Positions 12,982 through 21,944 of a stretch of 64,000 bases of DNA are shown piece by piece. The notes under the pieces are model-generated. The model ran no database searches. It was not told the DNA's origin and worked only from the letters and a program-made list of their open reading frames with translations. The DNA comes from Aspidapion aeneum (Eukaryota > Arthropoda > Insecta > Coleoptera > Brentidae): NCBI GenBank assembly GCA_963576565.1, contig OY755038.1, forward strand, positions 65,106,908-65,170,907. The letters are read 5' to 3'. The stretch's first letter is position 1. The number at the start of each line of letters is the position of its first letter. The position numbers were made by a program, and so were the translations under genes.

Positions 12982-14118
12982 TCAGAATTGCCGGTGTAGT
13001 GGTAATTCTCGCATCTGGTGGCCGCTTGTAGAATCGAAAGTGCGCAAAGATGGCGTCTGGGTCTGCAGGACTCTTCCAGTGGACGTTGACGGCAGCAGTT
13101 GCAGGTCACTTACAGTTGACGATGACGGTGCTGGCAATGATTGCAGGTCATAGGTAGATGAAAGAATCTTACTCGAGATGTTCTCTTTCTGTTTCTCGGA
13201 ATCTTCCAAATACCCCTCAGCGACAGCAGTGGACTTCCACCCACCAAGGCGTTTTATGTTTGTTATGCCTTCACCTGAATCTGCTAGGAATGTTGCTGAA
13301 GAACGTCTGAAGCTATGGCCGGTATAACGTCCTGGGTTAGGTAGGCGCAAATATGCAGCGATCTCTGATGGAATCTTTCCAAAAGTGTTCACTCCTACAC
13401 ACTGATTGGAACATTTTCCTTTTTTATAATAAATGAAAAACCGGCGGTGCGGAGTAGTAGGAGGTCTCAAATTTGCGTACTTTCTATACAGCATCAAAAA
13501 AGATCCATTATTTATTTCTTCGGATAAAACGAAGGATCTTGAGGAATGATTTTTAGTGTCGGAGATCTTAACAACGATCAAACTTCCTTTATCCTGTATG
13601 TCATCCAGAGTGATATTTAAAAGCTCCGCCCTGCGGAGAGCACCAGCCAAAGCAAAAATGGTACTCACTTTAATCATCAAATAAATCTCATCAGGAGCTA
13701 ACATAAACCGCGATATATCATCTTTGGTGAAAACTTGCGCCTTCTGTGCTCGAAAACCAACATTTTTTTGTTTAAGAAACGATGTTAGCTTGTGGAATCT
13801 GCTTATGTCCAGATTTTGCTTAATTTTAACCAAGCTTTTCACCATGGAATAGCGTGACCATAAGGTATTCGATTTCAAGACCTTGCTCAGGTCTAGGAAG
13901 TATGCCAAGAAGACTTCTTCTTTGTAGATTCTCACCCCTTTCTCCTTACACCATGTCACGAAATGATTGTACTGTTTTTCGTACCTTTGTCTCGATTTGG
14001 CAGGTAGCAGCTCACCATTCACATCTTCAGCAGCCTGCAAAATGCACTCCGGAAGTTCATCTTCGGAACAGTCCATTGAAAAATCCATTTTATTCAAAAT
14101 AAAAGGCAGTTCTGTCAC
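12982..14118 (-). CDS. Tyrosine recombinase of a mobile element
   Basis: Intact 378-codon frame. Residues about 38-120 form a helical SAM-like N-terminal DNA-binding region (SRQRYEKQYNHFVTWCKEKG); residues about 130-305 are the catalytic domain. Visible active-site residues: R162 (ALRRAEL), a Lys near 189 (DTKNHSSR), H268 and R271 (GHSFRR), W294 (LGGWKS) and Y303 (AEGYLE), so the R-K-HxxR-W-Y set looks complete. The tail after about 310 is Ser/Thr/Pro-rich. Crypton-type and other animal YR elements encode such single proteins; no RT or RNase H is adjacent, which argues against DIRS. It may cut and rejoin at the GTGCGGGAAAGT motifs on either side. Start chosen as the longest frame; a second Met at residue 11 is also possible. 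Confidence 0.85.
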   Translation of the reverse strand: MTELPFILNKMDFSMDCSEDELPECILQAAEDVNGELLPAKSRQRYEKQYNHFVTWCKEKGVRIYKEEVFLAYFLDLSKVLKSNTLWSRYSMVKSLVKIKQNLDISRFHKLTSFLKQKNVGFRAQKAQVFTKDDISRFMLAPDEIYLMIKVSTIFALAGALRRAELLNITLDDIQDKGSLIVVKISDTKNHSSRSFVLSEEINNGSFLMLYRKYANLRPPTTPHRRFFIYYKKGKCSNQCVGVNTFGKIPSEIAAYLRLPNPGRYTGHSFRRSSATFLADSGEGITNIKRLGGWKSTAVAEGYLEDSEKQKENISSKILSSTYDLQSLPAPSSSTVSDLQLLPSTSTGRVLQTQTPSLRTFDSTSGHQMRELPLHRQF

Positions 14119-14429
14119 TTCAGAGACGCTCTTTGACTAGCTTTGACGTTTGAGTAACAATAACATAACTTGGTTGCCATAGCAAACTGGACCAAGCACC
14201 TATCACAGCTTGGCTTGATAGTTGTTGTATGACATGACTATACGGGGGGTATGCAGAAATATTTAAAAAAATCCATTATTCTGTTTTTTTTTAAATTGAA
14301 TAAAAAACTTGAAATGAGCTATAATTCATCAGATTGCCTATCTGCTAATTTCCCTACACTGTACCAAGTCGATAGTTACGACTTTTGAGGTATAAACCTA
14401 TAGAATAACCCCAAAATTGGCATAGTTTT

Positions 14430-14515
14430 ACTTTCCCGCACTAGTGCGGGAAAGTGATTTTCCCGCACTAGGGCGGGAAAGTGATGCTTTTAAAACTAAA
14501 ATGCGTGCGGGAAAG
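14430..14515. repeat. Three GTGCGGGAAAGT motifs upstream of recombinase
   Basis: Reads ACTTTCCCGCACTAGTGCGG followed by GAAAGTG, then TTCCCGCACTAGGGCGGGAA, then GTGCGGGAAAGTGGG near 14500. The first is a 24-bp perfect palindrome centred on CTAG. This sits about 320 bp upstream of the recombinase start codon and mirrors the 12728-12842 block at its other end. Confidence 0.6.
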
Positions 14516-14797
14516 TGGGTATATATGCACGGTCGTAGAAAAAAACGATTTTTCGATTTCATTCGACAGAGAATTCTTTTAAAAAATCCCGAAAATCGAA
14601 GATCTATTTTTTAGTAAAGGAACTTTTGCAGTAACTTTTATTTATATTTATTCATTGATTTATAGCAATTTCAGAAGCAAAAAATATCTCAAAGCAATAT
14701 CGGCAAATTTTTAAAAATTTCACCCAGTTGTAAAGACATTTAAGAGGCCTTCAAAACAATTTCACTAAATCAACTATCAACTATATTTGATCGGTAA

Positions 14798-14811
14798 ATT
14801 ATTCTGGGAGA
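14798..14811. repeat. Left direct repeat of Penelope pair
   Basis: ATTATTCTGGGAGA, repeated exactly at 18277-18290. Best read as a 14-bp target-site duplication around the whole inverted Penelope pair. Confidence 0.75.
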
Positions 14812-14893
14812 CAAATTGTGAAAGGCTTTCGCGGCCATCGTCCAATGGTGGGTGTGCTTTCGGGCTGTTCGGCCGTCGTCGTTGGAAATTCGT

Positions 14894-14936
14894 TCTCGAC
14901 GTTTCGCCATCTCGAGTGGATGGCATCTTCAGGAGA
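14894..14936 (-). ncRNA. Minimal hammerhead ribozyme, minus Penelope copy
   Basis: Read on the minus strand: stem I TCTC, core CTGAAGA, stem II GCCATC/GATGGC with a 7-nt loop, GAAA, a single C-G pair instead of stem III, then the cleavage triplet GTC and stem I partner GAGA. Penelope-like elements are known to carry such minimalist hammerheads, thought to act as dimers. It overlaps the 3' end of the minus-copy reading frame. Identical to the copy at 18187-18229. Confidence 0.85.
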
Positions 14937-16527
14937 TGTTGACTGTTTGTCGGCTTCTCGAAGACTGGTGGTTAGTCTGTCGCGGGCGCAGGTAATATAC
15001 GCTATGGTGGGCGGGGTGTATATCAGAGCTGGTCGGTGATTGGTCACATTCCCTTGATTCAGTTTTGTTATTGTAAGCGAGCCGTTTAGTGTTTTTAAGA
15101 ACCGGTACCCATGTTCTGTTAATTTTAAGAGTTTCTTCAGATCTGTTGAAGTTCTGCTGGTGTTTATGAATTTCGATTGCTTCTCTATAGAGTCTTGGAT
15201 AGTATGAAGAGGAGGCGCAGAGAACTTGTGAGTCTTCGAATTTTATTCGGTGGTCTTCATTGTTTAGTGTGTGGTCTGCAACTGCGGATTTTTCCGTATG
15301 TCCGAGTCGACAGTTGGCTTTGTGTTCTTTGATTCTTGTGTTTACGGACCGTTTGGTTGTTCCGATGTAGACACTTCCACAGGTACAGGGAATGCGGTAT
15401 ACCCCCGAAGAACTTAGTGGGTTCCTTATATCCTTCGCAGATCTGAGGTGGTTCTCGATCTTCTTAGACGGCTTGAAGATCGTTTTTATGTTGTGTTTTC
15501 TCAGAATACGTCCGATCCTATCTGTCACTCTAGGGATGTAGGGCAGAAAGGCTCTTGAAGTAACTTCGCGGCTGCTCAGTCCACCGCTATTGTTACTTCT
15601 AGTGCTCGGCTTTGGTCGTATACATTTATCTATGTCGCTTTGAGTGTATCCATTTGCTACGAGGGCGTTTTTAAGATGGTTTAATTCTTTGTCTAGATGT
15701 TCTGGTTCGCAGATTCTTTTCGCCCTCTCTACCAATGTTCTTATTACCCCTTTTCGTTGGCACGGGTGGTGGTTAGATGTGTTGTTTAGGTAGCGGTCTG
15801 TGTGAGTAGGTTCTCTGTATACGGTATGTTTTAGTCGTCCCTCTTTCCTCGTTACTAGTATGTCAAGGAATGCTAATTCTCTGTTATTCTCTGTTTCCAT
15901 TGTAAATTGTATACTGGGGTGTATGCTGTTAATGTGGTTGAGAAATTCATTAAGGCTGTCTCTACCATAAGGCCAAACGACAAACGTGTCATCTACATAT
16001 CGAAACCAGGCTTTGGGTTTATGAGGGGCATTATTCAACGCCTTCTCTTCTAGTTTCTCCATGAAAAAGTTCGCAATAACTGGCGATAAAGGGCTACCCA
16101 TTGATACTCCATCGATCTGTTCATAAATTTGTTCATTGAAGGTGAAATATGATGTCGTTAGGCAGATTTTAAACAGGTCGGTGATATCCTTCGGAAAAAT
16201 GTGTTCCACTTCCCTCATTGCCTCGGCCAAAGGTACCTTCGTGAACAAAGACACAACATCAAAGCTAACTAAGATGTCTTTCTCGTCTATGACGATGTTT
16301 TTGATCTTCTCAATAAAGTGGGTGGAGTCTCTTACATACGAATCCGTTAGTCCGATGTGGGGTTGCAAGAGGGAAGCAAGATGTTTCGCAAGTTTGTATG
16401 TTGGTGAGCCTATAGTACTGACAATGGGACGAAGAGGCACATCGTTTTTGTGGATTTTTGGTAGTCCATACAATCTCGGAGTCAGGGCTTCACTTTGGCA
16501 TAGCATCTTCTTGACTGGGTCCTCCAA
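14929..16527 (-). CDS. Penelope-like reverse transcriptase/GIY-YIG protein, 5'-truncated
   Basis: Intact 532-codon frame, but the Met is an internal codon: the partner copy extends at least 23 residues upstream, so this copy is N-terminally truncated. RT motifs: GLPKIHK, LVSFDVVSLFT, MGSPLSPV and the catalytic FRYVDDTF. The C-terminal GIY-YIG endonuclease reads GVYRIPCTCGSVYIGTTKRS followed by RIKEHK and a downstream EAIEIHKHQQNFN. Penelope RTs are related to telomerase RT and make cDNA at nicked DNA. Compared with the plus copy it differs at about nine residues (for example Lys for Gly before HTVYR). The end of the frame runs through the hammerhead motif. Confidence 0.93.
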   Translation of the reverse strand: MEDPVKKMLCQSEALTPRLYGLPKIHKNDVPLRPIVSTIGSPTYKLAKHLASLLQPHIGLTDSYVRDSTHFIEKIKNIVIDEKDILVSFDVVSLFTKVPLAEAMREVEHIFPKDITDLFKICLTTSYFTFNEQIYEQIDGVSMGSPLSPVIANFFMEKLEEKALNNAPHKPKAWFRYVDDTFVVWPYGRDSLNEFLNHINSIHPSIQFTMETENNRELAFLDILVTRKEGRLKHTVYREPTHTDRYLNNTSNHHPCQRKGVIRTLVERAKRICEPEHLDKELNHLKNALVANGYTQSDIDKCIRPKPSTRSNNSGGLSSREVTSRAFLPYIPRVTDRIGRILRKHNIKTIFKPSKKIENHLRSAKDIRNPLSSSGVYRIPCTCGSVYIGTTKRSVNTRIKEHKANCRLGHTEKSAVADHTLNNEDHRIKFEDSQVLCASSSYYPRLYREAIEIHKHQQNFNRSEETLKINRTWVPVLKNTKRLAYNNKTESRECDQSPTSSDIHPAHHSVYYLRPRQTNHQSSRSRQTVNIS

Positions 16528-18194
16528 TGAAGAAAAAAAGAGATCCTACACAACCCGCAATTAAAAAAGTGAATCACTTAATTAAGATTTCTTCATTGGA
16601 GGACCCAGTCAAGAAGATGCTATGCCAAAGTGAAGCCCTGACTCCGAGATTGTATGGACTACCAAAAATCCACAAAAACGATGTGCCTCTTCGTCCCATT
16701 GTCAGTACTATAGGCACACCAACATACAATCTTGCGAAACATCTTGCTTCCCTCTTGCAACCCCACATCGGACTAACGGATTCGTATGTAAGAGACTCCA
16801 CCCACTTTATTGAGAAGATCAAAAACATCGTCATAGACGAGAAAGACATCTTAGTTAGCTTTGATGTTGTGTCTTTGTTCACGAAGGTACCTTTGGCCGA
16901 GGCAATGAGGGAAGTGGAACACATTTTTCCGAAGGATATCACCGACCTGTTTAAAATCTGCCTAACGACATCATATTTCACCTTCAATGAACAAATTTAT
17001 GAACAGATCGATGGAGTATCAATGGGTAGCCCTTTATCGCCAGTGATTGCGAACTTTTTCATGGAGAAACTAGAAGAGAAGGCGTTGAATAATGCCCCTC
17101 ATAAACCCAAAGCCTGGTTTCGATATGTAGATGACACGTTTGTCGTTTGGCCTTATGGTAGAGACAGCCTTAATGAATTTCTCAACCACATTAACAGCAT
17201 ACACCCCAGTATACAATTTACAATGGAAACAGAGAACAACAGAGAATTAGCATTCCTTGACATACTAGTAACGAGGAAAGAGGGACGACTAGGACATACC
17301 GTATACAGAAAACCTACTCACACAGACCGCTACCTAAACAACACATCTAACCACCACCCGTGCCAACGAAAAGGGGTAATAAGAACATTGGTAGAGAGGG
17401 CGAAAAGAATCTGCGAACCAGAACATCTAGACAAAGAATTAAACCATCTTAAAAACGCCCTCGTAGCAAATGGATACACTCAAAGCGACATAGATAAATG
17501 TATACGACCAAAGCCGAGCACTAGAAGTAACAATAGCGGTGGACTGAGCAGGCGCGAAGTTACTTCAAGAGCCTTTCTGCCCTACATCCCTAGAGTGACA
17601 GATAGGATCGGACGTATTCTGGGAAAACACAACATAAAAACGATCTTCAAGCCGTCTAAGAAGATCGAGAACCACCTCAGATCTGCGAAGGATATAAGGA
17701 ACCCACTAAGTTCTTCGGGGGTATACCGCATTCCCTGTACCTGTGGAAGTGTCTACATCGGAACAACCAAACGGTCCGTAAACACAAGAATCAAAGAACA
17801 CAAAGCCAACTGTCGACTCGGACATACGAAAAAATCCGCAGTTGCAGACCACACACTAAACAATGAAGACCACCGAATAAAATTCGAAGACTCACAAGTT
17901 CTCTGCGCCTCCTCTTCATACTATCCAAGACTCTATAGAGAAGCAATCGAAATTCATAAACACCAGCAGAACTTCAACAGATCTGAAGAAACTCTTAAAA
18001 TTAACAGAACATGGGTACCGGTTCTTAAAAACACTAAACGGCTCGCTTACAATAACAAAACTGAATCAAGGGAATGTGACCAATCACCGACCAGCTCTGA
18101 TATACGCCCCGCCCACCATAGCGTATATAACCTGCGCCCGCGACAGACTAACCACCAGTCTTCGAGAAGCCGACAAACAGTCAACATCTCCTGA
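16527..18194 (+). CDS. Penelope-like reverse transcriptase/GIY-YIG protein
   Basis: Intact 555-codon frame. Domain order: N-terminal KKRDPTQPAIKK extension (true start may be further upstream and lost), RT fingers from about 40 (RLYGLPKIHK), LVSFDVVSLFT at 109-119, MGSPLSPV at 166-173, catalytic YVDD at 200-203, a linker, then GIY-YIG at about 398-482 (GVY 398-400, VYIG 409-412, Arg in RIKEH about 421, Glu in EAIEIHK about 473, Asn 482). The first 60 bp lie in the spacer between the two inverted copies. The stop codon overlaps the hammerhead at 18187-18229. No frameshift or stop is visible, so the protein could be active if a full 5' end exists elsewhere. Confidence 0.93.
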   Translation: MKKKRDPTQPAIKKVNHLIKISSLEDPVKKMLCQSEALTPRLYGLPKIHKNDVPLRPIVSTIGTPTYNLAKHLASLLQPHIGLTDSYVRDSTHFIEKIKNIVIDEKDILVSFDVVSLFTKVPLAEAMREVEHIFPKDITDLFKICLTTSYFTFNEQIYEQIDGVSMGSPLSPVIANFFMEKLEEKALNNAPHKPKAWFRYVDDTFVVWPYGRDSLNEFLNHINSIHPSIQFTMETENNRELAFLDILVTRKEGRLGHTVYRKPTHTDRYLNNTSNHHPCQRKGVIRTLVERAKRICEPEHLDKELNHLKNALVANGYTQSDIDKCIRPKPSTRSNNSGGLSRREVTSRAFLPYIPRVTDRIGRILGKHNIKTIFKPSKKIENHLRSAKDIRNPLSSSGVYRIPCTCGSVYIGTTKRSVNTRIKEHKANCRLGHTKKSAVADHTLNNEDHRIKFEDSQVLCASSSYYPRLYREAIEIHKHQQNFNRSEETLKINRTWVPVLKNTKRLAYNNKTESRECDQSPTSSDIRPAHHSVYNLRPRQTNHQSSRSRQTVNIS

Positions 18195-18229
18195 AGATGC
18201 CATCCACTCGAGATGGCGAAACGTCGAGA
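18187..18229 (+). ncRNA. Minimal hammerhead ribozyme, plus Penelope copy
   Basis: Stem I TCTC 18187-18190 with GAGA 18226-18229; core CTGAAGA 18191-18197; stem II GCCATC 18199-18204 with GATGGC 18212-18217; GAAA 18218-18221; C18222-G18223 as the only stem III pair; predicted cleavage after the C of GTC (18225). With one stem III pair and no loop it should need dimerisation, as proposed for Penelope hammerheads. Confidence 0.87.
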
Positions 18230-18276
18230 ACGAATTTCCAACGACGACGGCCGAACAGCCCGAAAGCACACCCACC

Positions 18277-18290
18277 ATTATTCTGGGAGA
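18277..18290. repeat. Right direct repeat of Penelope pair
   Basis: ATTATTCTGGGAGA, exact copy of 14798-14811, directly after the last shared Penelope base. Confidence 0.75.
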
Positions 18291-18588
18291 GTTTAAAATA
18301 AATGCTATGGGGCCGCCCCAGGCCCCTCTGTGGTTACGCCAGTGAGCGTCAGGTAAACTATGTACCGTATTTCACTACAGCAAGAGTTAAAAATTTATAT
18401 TTCAACTTAACACAATTCCATTCTACTTTTAAATAATTTTTTGTTGCGAATAAGCTATAATAGATGTTAATCGCCATATATTCAATTTATTAAAAATACG
18501 TGTTTATTAACGTCTAGTTGGTTGCGCTTGTATGGTCAATCAATCAATATTATTAAATTGACAGTACAAAGTGTAGGTAATATTTAAT

Positions 18589-18808
18589 ATCTGTACCTCA
18601 GAGCAAAAGTGTATAAAGTTCAACATTTAGGTTTTCTTTCTTTTGGAATTAACAACATAGGTACCAATATCGCGCTCTTTTTACCTGGAACGTGTGCACA
18701 AAAGATTACATGATGTCCCTATCGCTTCTAGAGCAAAGCAAAATTTAGTTTCTATTTTCTGTAAAATATAAGTTTTAAGGCCTAATAAGCTTGCTTTGAG
18801 GTACAGAT
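18589..18808. mobile_element. MITE with TCTGTACCTCA ends
   Basis: ATCTGTACCTCAGAGCAA on the left faces TTGCTTTGAGGTACAGAT on the right (one mismatch). About 220 bp, non-coding. Confidence 0.75.
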
Positions 18809-20160
18809 TTCACCAGTTCTTTATATTTTGCTTACTCTTATTATTTCTCTTTAAAATTACGTGTCCGCGGTTAATATCCCTGAAATGGCTTAGTGCCAAG
18901 ATAGGCACACGACACTGGATTAGGAAATTCTTAGTTTTAAAAAATATACGTTTGTCAAAATTTCTCAGACTTAAAGCCAACCAAAACCTGCATACCAATG
19001 GGGCGGCTTAACAACATTCTTTCCTAAAAATTAGCATGTGTGGAAGTGATATTGCTATCCACTTAAATGCCATAAATTTTAATATGTATCTTTCCCTTTT
19101 TTACGCTGTGTCTACCAGATATATATGATCCCAAAATGTCAATATTTTGTTTTAGCAGAAATAGTTTTATTTTATAGTTAAGGTGTTTATTCCACAATTT
19201 ACCAAATTCTTGCACTACTACTGCAGAACAAACTTTTTCCGTTTCTATAGCTTTGTATATTATGCTAGTAATTCTATGTACCTGGTCTATCGTAAAATTA
19301 TTCTGTCAAAATTGATAAGATAAAATGATTTCTTGTCTTTCTATGGTTAGTTCATTCTTTGAAGCATTATTTTTTACAAAGTTTATATTATATAATTGGC
19401 AGCCATGAAATTTATTAACCTATAAGGTGACATTATGAGGTGTCTTTTATGATTGCATAGTTTTACAATAACTTTTCTGGGAAATTGTTTTATTATGAAA
19501 CTGCTAAAAATTGGATGGTTAGAGTAAACATTTAAAACTCTTGGTATTATGTACTTGTTGGTATTATGTATCAAAACTTGTTGGTATTATGTACCAGTTT
19601 GCAGAAATAGATCCATTACATTTACTTATTATCAAACCAATATCAGCTTTTCACTTTCTGGTAATATTTTTAGTTTGTCCTTCGAAGCTACCAGAATAGT
19701 GTCATCGAAGAAACATACAAAAAGGGGAAAGTAAAATGTTGTAGTTTATTTAATATAGTGCTCAAAAAAATATTCATAACAAATAGTTTATTAAAAAAAA
19801 TTTTGGTAGGTACACACAACAAATAAAAACTACAAAAGACCAACAAGTTTGTAGTCGAAAACAAATTAACACCCTGTAGATTGGTAACTAACCGTTTGCA
19901 AATCTATGTTTCCTTATAAGAAATTTTATTTTAGAAATACCCTTTAAGGTATTTTTTTTAATGTTATGTTTTTACCTACCATAAGGTAGGTTTGTTCCGG
20001 CTTACCAAACAACAATTTATAAGACACAAACGAACGATATAGTTTTCAAAGTATACTTTTGGGTAACATTTTGATTTATGAATGACAGGCATGTGATGAA
20101 CAACACGTAGGAAACTGGTTTTGAAATCGGTTGTTTAACAAAATCTCTTTTCATCTTCTA
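18809..20160. other. AT-rich DNA with a small tandem repeat
   Basis: TTGGTATTATGTA occurs three times at about 19539-19592. Otherwise no gene, TIR or splice-bounded exon was seen. Confidence 0.4.
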
Positions 20161-20162
20161 TT

Positions 20163-20916
20163 AAATACTCTGCCAATATATGGGCCCCTAAGCTCTCACT
20201 AGATACTATAGTTATAGTGTACGTGTGAGCTAATATAACTAAAAACTAAAATATATTTTATTCAACTCCAGACTAAATTACCTTTTGTTTGATACCACAC
20301 AAGCCATGTTTTGACTTAAACTCAAATTTTTGAAATCTACCCCCACCCTTAAAAAAAACAAAAACTAAAATGTATTTTGTTAAACTCCGGACTCAATTAC
20401 CTTTCGTTTGATATCACACACGCCATATTTTCACTTAAACTCTAATTTTTGAAATATACCCCCACCCTTTTTTTAAAATAAATTAATATGTATTTTGTTT
20501 AACTCCCGACTCAATTACCTTTCGTTTGATATCACACACGCCATATTTCCCCATAAACTCTAATTTTTGAAATCTATCCCCACCCTTTTATTTGGTTTGT
20601 GTTCGGTGGATTTTGTTCATTTTTAAATGGGACCATCTCGGCCCAAAACCCAGCCTAGGTACCAAATTTCATTAAAATCGGCCAAGCGGTTTTTGAGTTA
20701 TGCGCGTTGGTCGTTACAGACATACAGACAGACAGACAGACAGACATACAGACAGACAGACAGACAGACAGACAGACGGCGCAACAAAAAAGTTTCAAAA
20801 TCATCTGAAACGCAAAGATATATAAAAATTTTTGAAATCGGAGCAACTTTTTTTTTCTCGAAAAAATTAGGATCACCATAGCTCACACTACTATGGTATA
20901 GTATATGTGTGAGCTA
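20163..20916. mobile_element. Foldback arm A4
   Basis: Single arm of the family at 1-2955, in this order: AATACTCTGCCAATATATGG inner end, hairpin with CTCTCACT...GTGTGAGCTAA, three CAAACGAAAGG-type blocks, a short ACAG/ATAC array (about 20719-20776) and the palindromic tip AGCTCACAC...GTGTGAGCT at about 20880-20916. It keeps the inner CCAATATATGG motif that the arm at 39645 has lost. Confidence 0.75.
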
Positions 20917-21850
20917 AAAAAAACAACTTGCTTATCTATTCGCCCTTGCGATCCCCCTCTACCACTGTATAAACTGTGCCCCTACCACGGATCACCAAAC
21001 AAACCCCCACCGTGTAATTTTTACCTTGCTTAATGCGCCTGCCTTGCCGGTTCGAACCATAACATATTGACTAGAGCGGACCGAACCGTGGTCTTCTGTG
21101 GTTCGAACACAAATAGGTATTTTTAATAGATTTATTTAAAAAAAGTTAAATCTTTTAGTACGACATGTCTAGTTATTTTTTTTTTATTCTGTGGTTAACA
21201 AAGGCGATTAATTGAGTAAGCTTTTTTAGCGTCAATAATTACAAGCCGGCAGCACCGCGTGTGGTAAGATTTCAACTTCACCCATTTTTCAGCGGTGGCT
21301 GTTCTCGCTCGGGGGCGGGAGGAATGTTTGTTTTAGTTAAAGTCGGCCATATTCATCGTGCGAAAACGTTCGTTGCCCTTCCTACGTATTGCCGGTTCTA
21401 TCCTCAGTGAAGACGTATGAGTTTGTTTTGATTTGGAGTAGGTCAGTATTTCAAAACCTTGCCGGTCGCGTATCAATTGTTTGTTTATGTTTTTGTTTGT
21501 TTTCAAAATGGAAATAAATACCGTCGATTATATAATGAAATACGTTGACATATGAACTTCGATTTCAAAAAAAATCTTTAGGGCCACATAGGCCGGACCT
21601 AAAAATCCTAAAAATTAACCAAAATTTTAGTGCAAGTAATAAAAAAAACCAAGTAGATATAGCAGTCTTAATAATACTTTTTAAAGGCGCGATAGTTACA
21701 GCCTAGACATTATTAACAAAAAGTAGTACACAAAAGTCGAAGGTTGAAATTTTTTATTAAAATATGTGTTCAAAACGCATAATTAATACACTAGTTTTAA
21801 CAGAATATTTTAAATGAATGCATTACTAGGTAACAACGTGACTACGAAAA
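20917..21850 (+). promoter_or_regulatory. Upstream region of the secreted-protein gene
   Basis: A locally GC-richer block at about 21240-21480 (CTCGCTCGGGGGCGGGAGG; CCTTCCTACGTATTGCCGG) stands out in AT-rich surroundings and lies 370-600 bp before the start codon. It could hold the promoter or 5' UTR. No TATA box or initiator was pinned down, and the transcript start is unknown. Confidence 0.3.
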
Positions 21851-21944
21851 ATGTATGTAAAATTAAATTTAAAAATAAAAACGATTTTCTGGATATGGGT
21901 ATTGGTTTTGACAGTGATTCATCGTGTTGCTTCTGCCCCGGGAG
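21851..21944 (+). CDS. Secreted proline-rich protein, exon 1 (signal peptide)
   Basis: Starts at ATG 21851 and encodes 31 residues plus one base, ending G|GTAATG. It reads as a signal peptide: Lys-rich start (MYVKLNLKIK), hydrophobic core (TIFWIWVLVLTVI), and a likely cleavage after VASA before Pro. The exon ends in phase 1, which fits exon 2 at 25551 (also phase 1); joining them makes a GAC Asp codon. Exons 1-3 total 351 bp for 116 residues and a stop. The product is not recognised. The assembly rests on splice sites, phase agreement and a signal peptide, not on homology. A further short exon in the introns is not excluded. Confidence 0.6.

Larger units (their letters stand above)
14812..18276. 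mobile_element. Head-to-head pair of Penelope-like retroelements
   Basis: Two copies with 5' ends meeting at about 16538-16590 and 3' ends pointing outward. The minus copy is 5'-truncated at the SSLEDPVKK codons; the plus copy keeps about 55 bp more. The amino acid sequences differ at only about nine positions, so the copies are young. One 14-bp direct repeat flanks the whole pair (14798-14811 and 18277-18290), and none was found around either copy alone, which suggests a single insertion. The minus copy's 3' end carries about 35 bp that the plus copy lacks. Complex inverted copies are known for Penelope-like elements. Confidence 0.9.

Noticed and set aside
12728..13153. 141-codon plus-strand frame
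   Set aside because: Antisense to the tyrosine recombinase C-terminus.
12982..14118. Recombinase as part of a DIRS or Polinton element
   Set aside because: No RT, RNase H, polymerase or capsid genes lie next to it.
16136..16987. Two frames antisense to the Penelope RT (137-142 codons)
   Set aside because: Shadows of the inverted Penelope coding sequence; identical to each other because the copies are inverted.
14894..18229. Reading the hammerheads as complete monomeric ribozymes
   Set aside because: Stem III is one base pair without a loop, so a stable monomer is unlikely; kept as dimer-type motifs.
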